A stretch of DNA of 17,452 bases from NCBI GenBank assembly GCA_003343995.1, contig QAKE01000043.1, forward strand, positions 1-17,452, read 5' to 3'. Below are positions 8,560 through 16,072 of this stretch, one piece after another; within the stretch, counting starts at the first letter, position 1, and each line of letters opens with the position of its first letter. The notes beneath the pieces are model-generated. The model searched no databases, was not told the origin of the DNA, and saw nothing but the letters and a program-made list of their open reading frames with translations. Origin of the DNA: Bacillota bacterium. GTDB taxonomy: Bacteria; Bacillota; Clostridia; Christensenellales; Borkfalkiaceae. The position numbers and the translations under genes were made by a program.

Positions 8560-8942
8560 TTAACCGCCTCCTCGATAGCTCTCTCGTATGCCGGGATTAC
8601 CTCATCCACAGCATTAGCAAGAAATGGGTCCGCTTTTGTCCTGCCGCCGTTCGCGGTCGCGTGTCCGTGGACAAGCAGATGCGTCAATCGATACTCCGGA
8701 GCCTTTACGTACCAGACATAGGTACTGCCGTTCGAGCTGCGGTGCAGCAACTTACTTGTAATGTTTGCCTTATATTTCCCGCGACGTCGGCCTATGGGAG
8801 CGGTTGCCTTGGTCTTATTGACAAGCTCCTTTATCGCCGCTGCACTAAGGCTGTCTATACGACGGATGATATCCTCGCTATAGATAGTCAATTCCTGTTC
8901 AATAGCTTTACCTAGGTTGCCTGGGCTTATCATCTTGCTCAT
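8556..8942 (-). CDS. HK97 gp10-like head-tail / tail completion protein
   Basis: 128 residues. The RLTHLLVHGHATANGGRT segment (85-102) followed by ADPFLANAVDEV is the hallmark of the HK97-gp10-like family (PF04883), which works at the head-tail interface. A basic patch (IGRRRGKYKANI, about 50-61) precedes it. The gene overlaps its upstream neighbour by four bases (ATGA) and is overlapped by the next gene the same way, so the three small connector genes form one translationally coupled block. The start at 8942 gives MSKMISPGNLG. A second Met at residue 4 is possible, but the ATGA overlap favours the first. Confidence 0.85.
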   Translation of the reverse strand: MSKMISPGNLGKAIEQELTIYSEDIIRRIDSLSAAAIKELVNKTKATAPIGRRRGKYKANITSKLLHRSSNGSTYVWYVKAPEYRLTHLLVHGHATANGGRTKADPFLANAVDEVIPAYERAIEEAVK

Positions 8943-9241
8943 ATGTCACCATCCTCAACCGGTGCACGCTCTACTGTCAGCTCCAGAGCCTGCCCTAGAC
9001 AATACGTTCGCATAACACGATACCTTTGGCCATTGTACGCAACAAGCGTTTCTCCGTCATAATCCAGATAGTCCGCGAGTACGAGCTTAAGCTCGGGATG
9101 GAAGTCATTTGCGTTGGCCTCATAATACTCGCGATACCCAATGCTGCCTTTCTCCGCGAGCACATTACGCGAACTCTCCAGCAACTCCCCACCAATGTAC
9201 GTCCGCTTTATAAGGGTTATAAGTTCAGCCACCGCCATCAC
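8939..9241 (-). CDS. head closure / head-tail adaptor protein
   Basis: About 99-100 residues, resembling the head-tail joining family (PF05521-like, SPP1 gp16 class), which seals the connector after packaging. It is beta-rich, with the typical central GETLVAYNGQRYRV motif near 63-76. The start is either GTG at 9241 or ATG at 9238. I favour the ATG, which gives a 14-base overlap with the upstream stop, the same overlap length seen at the portal-protease and protease-capsid junctions. The AAGG nearby is too close to be an ideal ribosome binding site, so reinitiation or coupling is likely. Confidence 0.72.
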   Translation of the reverse strand: MMAVAELITLIKRTYIGGELLESSRNVLAEKGSIGYREYYEANANDFHPELKLVLADYLDYDGETLVAYNGQRYRVMRTYCLGQALELTVERAPVEDGDI

Positions 9242-9515
9242 CTTGATTGTATTTACCTGCTATCTGCAGACAACCTTTGAGCGCATCATAACGACGCAGA
9301 TATTCCGCGCCCGTGGTCGGGTCGTCAGTATACAGCGAGCGACAGAAGAGCTTAATCGCATTGTATATCAGCGGATCCTCGGCATCCAGCGCAACAATAC
9401 CGCAAACAGCCAAATCAGCCAAGCAAGCGTCAATATCGGCTTGGATATCTGCGTCTAACGCCGAATGGCTGATGCGTAGCGCCTTTTTTATTTTTTCAAG
9501 CGTCGTGTCTGCCAT
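9225..9515 (-). CDS. head-tail connector protein (gp6-like / DNA packaging)
   Basis: 96 residues, mostly alpha-helical: MADTTLEKIKKALRISHSAL, then DADIQADIDACLADLAVCGI, and YNAIKLFCRSLYTDD near 50-65. This pattern (helix, ISHSALDADIQ, acidic pair, then a RSLY segment) belongs to the gp6-like head-tail connector family (PF05135), which docks on the portal ring. It is the first gene after the major capsid protein, the usual place. GGAGG sits a few bases before the ATG. A Gly-rich tail (GDGGG) ends the protein over the next gene's start. Confidence 0.85.
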   Translation of the reverse strand: MADTTLEKIKKALRISHSALDADIQADIDACLADLAVCGIVALDAEDPLIYNAIKLFCRSLYTDDPTTGAEYLRRYDALKGCLQIAGKYNQGDGGG

Positions 9516-9553
9516 GCTGCGCCTCCTCTCTTAAAAACGGGACGAATCAAATG

Positions 9554-10687
9554 CTACGCCGACGCACGCTTAAAACGGACAAATGCATCAGAAACGGCGA
9601 GCTTGCCATCGGCGAGTGCCATCGCGCGATAAACGCGAGAGCCGGTGCGAAAAGCAACGGAGTCATCGCTTGTTACCTGCGGGGCCTTCGCAATGTTCAG
9701 CTTATATGCTTTAAAATCGCCGAAGAATATATTATCAGCCGGTACGTTATCGTCCAGAACCACATGATACCCCAGGATATTATATTTTGCGGGGCTTTCC
9801 ACGTCCATGTGACACACGGGCTGCCCGGTTGTATCTTCGATCCCGATCACGTCCGTAAAAAACAACTTTCGCGGCATTGCAAAAATGGCGTTTTTCGCGT
9901 ATGCGGACGGCAGTGCAGCGATAATCGTAATAAGATCGCTGTACTTTGCCTTGGCCTTGGTAAACGTCCCTGTTTCCGTCGAAATGGTCGTGGCAAGGCC
10001 GGTCGCCTGATTGGTGCCGGTGCCATTAAACACCGCCGCATCCAATGCTTTTTCAAGTTTCGCGGCCAGCGAATTGACAAGCCATGCCTCAAAAGCGTCA
10101 ATGGCCATAGCCTCAATATCTGCTGTAATTTCGACTGTTTTGATCAGCTTATACGCAGCGAGCGTAATCGTGGTGATCGTGTCTGCACTGTCAGTTGCGG
10201 CGGTGCCCATTGCAACCCATGCGGCGTCAGCATTCGTGCCTTCCACTGGATAAGTCACATTACCAGGGATATAGGTCATGTCAACGCGGGACAGAATTGG
10301 ATTATCTTCCAGGTAGGATATAATCTGGTTCATCGTCTGCGTCGGAATAACACCCGACGCAGAGAGCGCCGTGCGTTGTTCAGCGGTCAAGTCCCTGCCC
10401 TGCAGATTGAGCAAATAAGCCTCCCGATACTCGACTGAATCGGGAGCAAAGGTTCTGTTTTCCACGGTGCTTTCCTCCTCAAATCTTTCGATTGTTTTGC
10501 CAACCTTTAGCCCAGCCGCGATACTCGACCGGAGCTGCTGACGAGCGTTAATTTCATCCATTATCCTTGTACGCTCTTGTGTCAGTTCTGCAACTTCTGC
10601 CTCCAGCGCGGTTAGAGTGTCGCCAGTGGAAGCATCAATCTCGCATTCGATCGCCGCGAGACGATTGTTGATCTCATCTATGCGCAT
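9554..10687 (-). CDS. major capsid protein, HK97 fold
   Basis: 377 residues, a normal length for an HK97 gp5-type precursor. Residues 1 to about 60 are strongly helical and charged (MRIDEINNRLAAIECEID, ALEAEVAELTQERTRIMDEI), matching the delta/scaffolding domain that the prohead protease removes. The mature part follows: an SASGVIPTQTMNQII segment near 109-123, the TYPVEGTNADAAWV segment, the FNGTGTNQATGL motif typical of Gram-positive HK97 capsids, and a C-terminal DSVAFRTGSRVYRAMALADG. The ATG has AGGAGG nine bases upstream and overlaps the protease gene by 14 bases. Exact cleavage position is not determinable here. Confidence 0.94.
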   Translation of the reverse strand: MRIDEINNRLAAIECEIDASTGDTLTALEAEVAELTQERTRIMDEINARQQLRSSIAAGLKVGKTIERFEEESTVENRTFAPDSVEYREAYLLNLQGRDLTAEQRTALSASGVIPTQTMNQIISYLEDNPILSRVDMTYIPGNVTYPVEGTNADAAWVAMGTAATDSADTITTITLAAYKLIKTVEITADIEAMAIDAFEAWLVNSLAAKLEKALDAAVFNGTGTNQATGLATTISTETGTFTKAKAKYSDLITIIAALPSAYAKNAIFAMPRKLFFTDVIGIEDTTGQPVCHMDVESPAKYNILGYHVVLDDNVPADNIFFGDFKAYKLNIAKAPQVTSDDSVAFRTGSRVYRAMALADGKLAVSDAFVRFKRASA

Positions 10688-11312
10688 TACTTGTTACCTC
10701 CTGTAGTACAATTTTAAGCCGTAGTTTTCTACGCCTATACTCAAGCTCAGCCTCTCTCCGGGCCACCCGGGCGATCTCTCCGTCTACCCAGGCACGAGCG
10801 TTGATAACTGTATTGTCGTTTGCGGGGATACTCACCGCCGAAACGTCATATATCTTAGGCACGCTCTTATGCACTATGGTTCGCGTGGGCGCATCATAGT
10901 AATAATCGCCCAAGCGGAACCGCCAAGACATTTTTGTTACCATTCCGGCGCGCACATCATCATACATGCTCTGTGCAGCTACTGTCCTACCTAGATCTGC
11001 CGCAAAAAACAATCCTACATCATCCGGCTCCACAATCAAACTACCGTTAGTGGTGCGTGCGAAAACCTTGCCCACATGATCAAACTGCATTATAATGTCA
11101 GACATATCCGTACCGGTAAAACAACCGGGGTCAAACCTCTCATAGACCGGATTGTCGCCATCATAATAGAGAACATACGGCTCATACTTGGCGGCATAAC
11201 CCTCAACATAATAATCGGTGTCTATACGCCTACTTATCGCCGTCGCAGAAAAAAACGTCAGTGCGCGCGTCTGTGCTGTATCTTTTAACTTTGTTTTATC
11301 AGTCGGTGTCAT
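10674..11312 (-). CDS. prohead protease, HK97/S78 family
   Basis: 212 residues from the preferred ATG at 11312. It cleaves the capsid delta domain during maturation. Seen: a VEGYAAKYEPYVL start of the core, FDHVGKVFARTTNGSL with the likely catalytic His (about 79 from this start), and MVTKMSWRFRLGD with the likely catalytic Ser (about 129), followed by the IYDVSAVSIPANDNT strand. The C-terminus is Arg/Glu-rich and helical. The frame is open upstream to an ATG at 11348, but that would overlap the portal gene by 50 bases and lacks a good binding site. The ATG at 11312 has AAAAGGAGGA nine bases upstream and a 14-base overlap with portal. Confidence 0.9.
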   Translation of the reverse strand: MTPTDKTKLKDTAQTRALTFFSATAISRRIDTDYYVEGYAAKYEPYVLYYDGDNPVYERFDPGCFTGTDMSDIIMQFDHVGKVFARTTNGSLIVEPDDVGLFFAADLGRTVAAQSMYDDVRAGMVTKMSWRFRLGDYYYDAPTRTIVHKSVPKIYDVSAVSIPANDNTVINARAWVDGEIARVARREAELEYRRRKLRLKIVLQEVTSNAHR

Positions 11313-12507
11313 TGCCCATATCCTCCTTTTGCTCGACGGATTGATCATTTAAGAGCGGGCCATCTGGGGCCTTACCCAGTTGGCTGATCTCCGTATACTC
11401 TTTGCGTATATATCTTTTATCTCCGTCAGGCACATGCGGTAGGTTCCAAATATCCATAATATCATTTAAACTAAAAACGCCTCGATCAAACATCTGGCTA
11501 GACACCTGCAGTTTATCCGCGTTGGTCATATATTGTAGCCTGTTCGCGCTCCACACAATAGCGTTTTTCCGCGAAAGCTCTTTGCTGCTGTAAGACATAC
11601 ATGTCATCGCTTGTGATAGCTGAATCGCGAACGGTTCTACTTTACCTTCGTAGTAGGCGGCCCAGCCATCACCAACAGTCTTATTCTGCAATACGTCTTC
11701 GTTGCTGCCAAAGTAATTCAATACCCTGGTATTGATCAGCTTCATTTGTTCCGGGTCGACCGTCTGTGCGCTGGATTTAATTTGCTGCACATTGGTGTAC
11801 GTATTCGGAAACAATGCCAGCCCGCCTGAATCGCTACCTAGATTTTTTTCCACCCAGTTTTTTCGATCTCTTGCCAGATCATCGCCCTTTGCGAAGTTGG
11901 AGGCGGTCGCCATAAACCTAAAACTTGCGCTGTTTTTGATACCCTCGGCAATCCCTTGGTTCTGCATTGAGATCAGTTGCAATGTAGGATTAAGCGCGCT
12001 GTTGCTCTCGCCGCGAAGATCACTCTTGTATAGATACTTGCTCACCACGCCGCATCGGGAAAGTTCCATCGCGGCATAATCACCTGTACGGAACTTATAC
12101 CGGAGCCAGGGCTCGCCATCCACGTCTATAACCTCAGTCTGTTGTGGGTTAACCGGATAATATCCGGTAAGCCTGTCAAAATTGTCGAGTATCGGGACGA
12201 TAAAACACGTGTTTTGCGCTTCGTAAATTGTAGCAACCTTGTAAAGGAACTGAGAGCTGCTCATAAATAGGTTTGGCTTCCCCTCCAGCATGGGCTTGAT
12301 ACCGTGGAGATCGGGTCCCACCACCTCGGGCTGTAGCTTGCTACAATGCGTTGCAAAGGTATGTATACAAGCGCGGGTCAACTCCATTTCGTAGACGCCG
12401 CCGTCATAGCTTGTAAAAATCGGCGTATATCCGTCCAGCATTTGGAAATACCCGGCCACCTGTTTACGGACTTTGGGACGCCGGAATATCTTTTCAAATG
12501 CCCCCAT
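11299..12507 (-). CDS. portal protein, HK97 family
   Basis: 402 residues, usual for HK97-type portals. The dodecameric ring is the entry for DNA and the base for the packaging motor and tail connector. Recognisable features: MGAFEKIFRRPK start, ELTRACIHTFATHCSKL near 42-58, the SQFLYKVATIYEAQNTCFIVP stretch (shortened in spirit to portal clip/stem pattern) near 83-103, NSASFRFMATA near 191-201, and the C-terminal ANRLQYMTNADKLQ with YIRKEYTEI. It follows TerL by 28 bases with AGGAGG seven bases before the ATG. The C-terminus is acidic (QKEDMGNDTD) and overlaps the protease start. Confidence 0.93.
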   Translation of the reverse strand: MGAFEKIFRRPKVRKQVAGYFQMLDGYTPIFTSYDGGVYEMELTRACIHTFATHCSKLQPEVVGPDLHGIKPMLEGKPNLFMSSSQFLYKVATIYEAQNTCFIVPILDNFDRLTGYYPVNPQQTEVIDVDGEPWLRYKFRTGDYAAMELSRCGVVSKYLYKSDLRGESNSALNPTLQLISMQNQGIAEGIKNSASFRFMATASNFAKGDDLARDRKNWVEKNLGSDSGGLALFPNTYTNVQQIKSSAQTVDPEQMKLINTRVLNYFGSNEDVLQNKTVGDGWAAYYEGKVEPFAIQLSQAMTCMSYSSKELSRKNAIVWSANRLQYMTNADKLQVSSQMFDRGVFSLNDIMDIWNLPHVPDGDKRYIRKEYTEISQLGKAPDGPLLNDQSVEQKEDMGNDTD

Positions 12508-12535
12508 TCAACCGCCTCCTAAAGATGTATACGTT

Positions 12536-14194
12536 TTAGTCTGCATTTTTTAGCTGCTCTCCGATCGCATCATACCATTTCTGCCGCACGGTCAACGCGT
12601 CGATCACAGCAACAAAACCGTCAATATGGCACCGAGCATCGATCTTAACCGGTCTGATCTTTCTGCTCTCTTCATTTTGCTTAACAGCAACATTCAAAAA
12701 ATGAGACTTAAGCAGGTTGTTAACACCAAGCTGCAGGGTTCCGTCACGCAGAAGGCCATCGCATTCATGGATCACTGGCGTAAGATTCTCTCCCTGGAAA
12801 ACATCGTCCATATGAAACCCGTATTGCTCCATCTGCTGCACTAGGTATTGCGCAGAGTAGCGGTCATACCCTACCTGTAACGGCAGTATCTCGTAATCCT
12901 CCACGAGCGTCCTGAACCACTGATAACAGTCGTTGTAATCGACGAAGTTTTCGCCGCTTGGAGTTATTAACCCCTGATTTACATAAATCCTATACGGGAC
13001 GCCTTCGCGCTCCTGCAGCTCATCAATCTTGTTTTCCGGCATGAAAAACTGCGCGAAAGCGTACAGCTTTTTTTCTTTTTCAATCACCACACAGCAGGCG
13101 GTCAAGTCTGTCGTTTGCGAAAGGTCAATGCCGCCCACACAGTATGAGCTGCGGAAGTCCTCTAAACGTGGGATCTCTTTTGTTACTGCCTCTATCACTT
13201 CAAACGGGATCCACGCTGTAGTACTGCTTTGTTTAATATTACAGTACTTTGTCAGAAATTCTGCCCGTTTGCTCATGCTGTTACGGGCAATGGCGATTTC
13301 CTCAACAAAAAAATCCTCTGAAACACTTACGCCCATATTGGGATTTGCTTTCTTCAATTCCTCGATGTCATCCCATTTATTTACATCGTCAATTATATAT
13401 AATATCGGCAGGAGTCGCCGTTCTTCGCTATTCCCCAAGAGGTACGCGGTAGATCGGGTCATAAGCTCATCGTAGGGGCCGTCATTTACGTAACCCGCTG
13501 TGCTGATCGAGAGGATAATTGGTTGTTTCCGTGCGCCAAGCGCTGACTTCATAACCTCATATTGTTTGAGCCCCTGCGCAGCCGGCCAGCTCGCAATTTC
13601 GTCGCATATGGTCATATGAGGGTTAAAGCCATCGCTCTTTTTTGCGTTAAATGCCAACGGGCGTATTGAGGTATTAGTACTTTCAATATACACATCAGAT
13701 CGTCGTTTCTTGGCAAGATCATCAAGTTCCGGCTCGCGCTGTACCATCTTGTAAAAATTCTCGTACACGATTGCTGCCTGCTCTAATTTTGGAGCCAAAC
13801 AATAAATCCGTGCTCCATATTCGCCATCAAGATAACTAGCGTATGCGATACACGCCGAGGCAAACAAGCTCTTACCATTCTTTCGACCCATTACCAGAAA
13901 AATTTCTCGATACACGCGCAACCCAGCGTCATCAACAATGCCAAAGATGAGACATACTGTCGCTTTCTGCCAAAGCTCCAACTTAATTAGATCATCCCGC
14001 CCCTCGCAATGGTGGCAAAACTGCTCAATAAAATCAATAGCCCGGTTTGCCAGTTTGCTGTCGAACCGGAACAGACCGTCGCGAAGTCCCGCCGTGACTT
14101 TTCCATACAGCAACCGGATCCACTTGCCCACAATGACCTCACCTGACTGGATTTTCAGATAATATTCTTGGATGTGGTTTGCATAAGGCGTCAT
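12536..14194 (-). CDS. terL: terminase large subunit (ATPase and nuclease)
   Basis: 552 residues; packages DNA into the prohead and cuts concatemers. The ATPase domain has a deviant Walker A GRKNGKS at 103-109, a Walker B MTICDE at 194-199 (Glu199 likely catalytic), and a SISTAG coupling motif at 229-234. The RNase H-like nuclease domain has GGIDLS with Asp357, VGYDRYSAQYL with Asp444, and CHIDGFVAVIDAL with a late Asp (525 or 532). This is the Terminase_1 (PF03354-like) type used by HK97-like phages of Firmicutes. It overlaps terS as ATGA. Together with the nearby HNH gene this favours cohesive-end packaging, which is inference from known phages. Confidence 0.95.
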   Translation of the reverse strand: MTPYANHIQEYYLKIQSGEVIVGKWIRLLYGKVTAGLRDGLFRFDSKLANRAIDFIEQFCHHCEGRDDLIKLELWQKATVCLIFGIVDDAGLRVYREIFLVMGRKNGKSLFASACIAYASYLDGEYGARIYCLAPKLEQAAIVYENFYKMVQREPELDDLAKKRRSDVYIESTNTSIRPLAFNAKKSDGFNPHMTICDEIASWPAAQGLKQYEVMKSALGARKQPIILSISTAGYVNDGPYDELMTRSTAYLLGNSEERRLLPILYIIDDVNKWDDIEELKKANPNMGVSVSEDFFVEEIAIARNSMSKRAEFLTKYCNIKQSSTTAWIPFEVIEAVTKEIPRLEDFRSSYCVGGIDLSQTTDLTACCVVIEKEKKLYAFAQFFMPENKIDELQEREGVPYRIYVNQGLITPSGENFVDYNDCYQWFRTLVEDYEILPLQVGYDRYSAQYLVQQMEQYGFHMDDVFQGENLTPVIHECDGLLRDGTLQLGVNNLLKSHFLNVAVKQNEESRKIRPVKIDARCHIDGFVAVIDALTVRQKWYDAIGEQLKNAD

Positions 14195-14532
14195 CGTGTC
14201 ATCATCGCCGTCAGGCGGCTCTCTTTTTTGGACGCGGGTACTAATTCAAGGAGACACTTCACGATTGCGTTCAGGTTTTTTGTTAGGCTGATATGTGCGT
14301 CAGCTGCAGCCGATTTTTTTAACCCGTTCTGGTTTTCACCGTTTTTATAGGGCTCCACCCATCCATGTACATTGAGTTGATCCTCCAAATCCTCTAGGCT
14401 GACTGTAATAAAAGCGGCCCGATCTATCAGTGCCAGACACGTATTCAGCTTGTTCTCTTCCAAGTCTCCGAAAACATCTAATAATCTATTCTTTTCTCGT
14501 TCAATCCTGGTTGTTTTTTTCAGTTTTGCCAT
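14191..14532 (-). CDS. terS: terminase small subunit, P27 family
   Basis: 113 residues. The WVEPYKNGENQNGLKKS segment near 78-94, followed by ADAHISLTKNLNAIVKCLLEL, is the P27-type small terminase pattern (PF05119-like). The small subunit recognises the packaging site and loads the large subunit. The N-terminus is basic (MAKLKKTTRIEREKNRLL), as expected of a DNA-binding region. Upstream is a 96-base non-coding gap with G-rich repeats. A GGGGTG run lies before the ATG. It overlaps terL by four bases, so the two subunits are likely made together. Confidence 0.88.
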   Translation of the reverse strand: MAKLKKTTRIEREKNRLLDVFGDLEENKLNTCLALIDRAAFITVSLEDLEDQLNVHGWVEPYKNGENQNGLKKSAAADAHISLTKNLNAIVKCLLELVPASKKESRLTAMMTR

Positions 14533-14536
14533 ATTT

Positions 14537-14602
14537 ACACCCCGTTTCTTGATATTTCAGGGTAAAATTGTAGTCCCCTACCCGTTCCCCGCACACCCCG
14601 TT
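14537..14602 (-). repeat. 10-base direct repeat AACGGGGTGT in the HNH-terS gap
   Basis: AACGGGGTGT (minus strand) occurs at 14602-14593 and again at 14546-14537, with starts 56 bases apart. A shorter AACGGG lies between them (14586-14581). The first copy overlaps the G-quadruplex motif and the second sits just before the terS start, where it may also serve as the ribosome binding region. Repeats of this kind can be terminase recognition elements, but the second copy may only reflect the G-rich binding site. Confidence 0.45.
14575..14599 (-). other. G-quadruplex motif in the HNH-terS gap (candidate packaging region)
   Basis: The minus strand carries four G runs of 4, 4, 3 and 4 with loops of 5, 3 and 2 bases, satisfying the G3+N1-7 rule. 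It lies in the non-coding gap 14533-14628, between the HNH and terS genes. Cos-type phages often carry their packaging site near these genes, so a role in terminase binding or cutting is possible but unproven. Confidence 0.5.
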
Positions 14603-14628
14603 CATTAACAGCAAATGGGGGGAGTAAA

Positions 14629-14937
14629 TCAATAATCCGTGTTGCGCACAATCTCCCCATTTACCCCGTATTTACACCGCCCCGGAATATTTGCAGGGTC
14701 TATCTCTCTGTTATGGCAGGCCTGACACTCAAGCCGGAAATTCTTTGGCGATAAACTTACCTCCGGATCATTATAATTATTGTCATCCAGCCATATAACA
14801 TGATGTACAATCCGTCCCGGCTGTGCCTGGCAGACCTCACACATACCCCCGTCCACGGAATGTCTGTACTCTATGTAGCACTGCCTTGCACGCCTCCATG
14901 CTTGAGTCTTATAAAATCCGCGTCGTGTCATCATCAT
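14629..14937 (-). CDS. HNH endonuclease, terminase-associated
   Basis: About 100-102 residues. It carries the HNH fold with two zinc-binding Cys pairs: CEVC at 33-36 and CQAC at 71-74, the catalytic-type VHHVIWL at 44-50, Asn66 in SPKNFRL and CHN at 74-76. HNH proteins placed next to terminase in cos phages such as HK97 work with the terminase complex in DNA cutting during packaging; that role is inferred here from position. Three tandem ATGs begin the gene (14937, 14934, 14931). GGGG at 14943-14940 is only two bases from the first ATG and eight from the third, so 14931 is the most likely start. A terminator ends right upstream. Confidence 0.9.
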   Translation of the reverse strand: MMMTRRGFYKTQAWRRARQCYIEYRHSVDGGMCEVCQAQPGRIVHHVIWLDDNNYNDPEVSLSPKNFRLECQACHNREIDPANIPGRCKYGVNGEIVRNTDY

Positions 14938-14945
14938 TTCCCCAT

Positions 14946-14979
14946 AAAAAAAAGCCAGGTTACCACCACCCGGCTTTTT
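14946..14979 (-). terminator. intrinsic terminator between lipoprotein and HNH genes
   Basis: Minus strand: AAAAAGCCGGG pairs with CCTGGCTTTTT across a nine-base loop (11 pairs, one G-U), and the T tract runs to eight Ts (14953-14946). On the plus strand the same pair is an A-C mismatch and only five Ts follow, so it is built for minus-strand transcripts. It ends lipoprotein transcription and also stands in front of the whole late operon. Confidence 0.85.
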
Positions 14980-14987
14980 ACAATAAC

Positions 14988-15021
14988 ATTATAATATATA
15001 TTAGTGTGCCATTCTATGACA
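14988..15021 (-). promoter_or_regulatory. candidate late promoter with near-palindromic activator site
   Basis: A perfect -10 TATAAT lies at 14993-14988. The hexamer 17 bases upstream (TAGAAT, 15016-15011) matches only three of six -35 positions, as in activator-dependent promoters. An imperfect palindrome, TGTCAT AGA ATGGCA (15021-15007, five of six pairs), covers that -35. Transcription would begin near 14981, right at the terminator hairpin. The site lies just after the lipoprotein stop codon. Confidence 0.5.
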
Positions 15022-15585
15022 TTATCCTTCTAGCTGCGCCGCAACCCAAGAAAATCCTATATTGCGCAGGACATCTCCTGCTTCGCCCATATCCATCACC
15101 ATTATATCCCATCCACTTATGGTATCGTATACTGATCTAGTCCCAGATTCGGACGCAATATTATCCTCCAGTAGCTGGAATTTGTCGTAAAAAGCATCTG
15201 CCTCCATATCTGGGAGGTTAAGAGATCTGTAAATATAGGCAGAGAGGACAGCAAAATCCAGCTTTGTTAAATTATCCAAAGGCTGGATAGACATTATAAC
15301 AGATGTTATTTCGTCGTCCGCATTATAGTTTACCGACAAATGATACCTCTCGTCTGTTACAGGGTCGCCGATGCTATAGCTTGTTACCTCATCAAGATCA
15401 GAGTGCTTAGTAATATCATTATACCCAGCTTCTTCCAGCAACTCCATTAGACGGCTCATAAATGCATCTAACAATATCCCGCTCCCAGCATCCTGTGAAT
15501 CACTGGTCTGCGGCTGATCGGGGCTGCATCCTACAACGCTCAGAATACCAAGTATCAGGACAACAGCTATCACTCTCTTCGCCAT
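15022..15585 (-). CDS. secreted lipoprotein of unknown function (phage moron)
   Basis: 187 residues. The N-terminus is a clear lipoprotein signal: MAKR, a hydrophobic core to residue 18, then lipobox VVGC with Cys20, followed by a Ser/Asp/Gln-rich linker (SPDQPQTSDSQDAG). The mature protein would be anchored on the outer face of the membrane. The folded part (about 38-187) is acidic, with an alternating helix/strand look (LMELLEEAGYNDI, YHLSVNYNADDEITSVIMSI). I do not recognise the family. It has its own promoter (-35 TTGACA), a strong GGGGAGGA binding site seven bases before ATG, and its own terminator, which defines a moron. Prophage lipoproteins can block superinfection (for example Ltp of phage TP-J34), but that is only a hypothesis here. 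Confidence 0.82.
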   Translation of the reverse strand: MAKRVIAVVLILGILSVVGCSPDQPQTSDSQDAGSGILLDAFMSRLMELLEEAGYNDITKHSDLDEVTSYSIGDPVTDERYHLSVNYNADDEITSVIMSIQPLDNLTKLDFAVLSAYIYRSLNLPDMEADAFYDKFQLLEDNIASESGTRSVYDTISGWDIMVMDMGEAGDVLRNIGFSWVAAQLEG

Positions 15586-15614
15586 TTTTTAGTCCTCCCC
15601 TCTTTATATCCTAA

Positions 15615-15643
15615 TGTATATTACAATAAACACAACTTGTCAA
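15615..15643 (-). promoter_or_regulatory. sigma-A promoter of the lipoprotein gene
   Basis: A consensus -35 TTGACA lies at 15643-15638 and TATACA (four of six) at 15620-15615, separated by exactly 17 bases. Transcription would begin near 15608, giving a leader of about 22 bases holding GGGGAGGA (15600-15593). The promoter lies in the 61-base gap after the RinA-like gene, so the lipoprotein can be expressed on its own, including in a lysogen. Confidence 0.72.
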
Positions 15644-15646
15644 CAT

Positions 15647-16072
15647 CTAAATAGTTATCATCCCCTCTCCAGGCTGACCAGACAGCATTTGCAACGCCTT
15701 GCTGTGGATGCGGTGGACCTGCCTCCAACTATATGACATGGTGACAGCAACCTGCTCCCAAGTCTTGCCCTCTATGTAGTGTAATCTTATCAGAGTACGC
15801 TCTCTCGACGGTAATACTTGTATTGCAGACTCGATCGCGTCTAGTTCGCACGTTAGTTCGGTGATTTTCGCCGCATACCGAGTGCGCAGCACATCTCGCC
15901 GGTAGATACAGCTAGCAAATCTGTCGTCAGATATATCGTGATGGACGGGCAATCCCGTAAATTTGGACGCTTTGGGCGTTACCATTTGAGACTCTACTTC
16001 TTGTAATAACCTATATAGCTGATCCCGTTCGAGCTTTAAATCTCCATATCTACGCAATTGCTCCTTAGTCAT
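15647..16072 (-). CDS. RinA/ArpU-like phage late transcription regulator (sigma region 4-like)
   Basis: 141 residues. The N-terminal half is helical and charged (MTKEQLRRYGDLKLERDQLYR, likely coiled coil). Residues 80-130 form a sigma-70 region 4-like helix-turn-helix: IESAIQVLPSRERTLIRLHYIEGKTW, then EQVAVTMSYSWRQVHRIHSKAL. This layout belongs to the RinA/ArpU/DUF1492-type regulators that sit just upstream of terminase genes in Firmicutes phages and activate the packaging and structural operon. GGAGGGAGGGG lies about nine bases before the ATG. A tiny leader ORF overlaps its start by eight bases. No clear minus-strand promoter is seen in the 141 bases upstream, where the plus-strand hicAB promoter lies. 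The exact family name is uncertain. Confidence 0.82.
   Translation of the reverse strand: MTKEQLRRYGDLKLERDQLYRLLQEVESQMVTPKASKFTGLPVHHDISDDRFASCIYRRDVLRTRYAAKITELTCELDAIESAIQVLPSRERTLIRLHYIEGKTWEQVAVTMSYSWRQVHRIHSKALQMLSGQPGEGMITI

Noticed and set aside
9551..10438. 295-codon open frame on the plus strand
   Set aside because: It lies wholly antisense to the clear major capsid gene and its translation is Arg/Cys-rich with no family pattern or binding site.
11313..11348. Upstream start for the prohead protease at 11348
   Set aside because: It would overlap portal by 50 bases without a binding site; the ATG at 11312 has AAAAGGAGGA at proper spacing and the 14-base overlap seen at other junctions.
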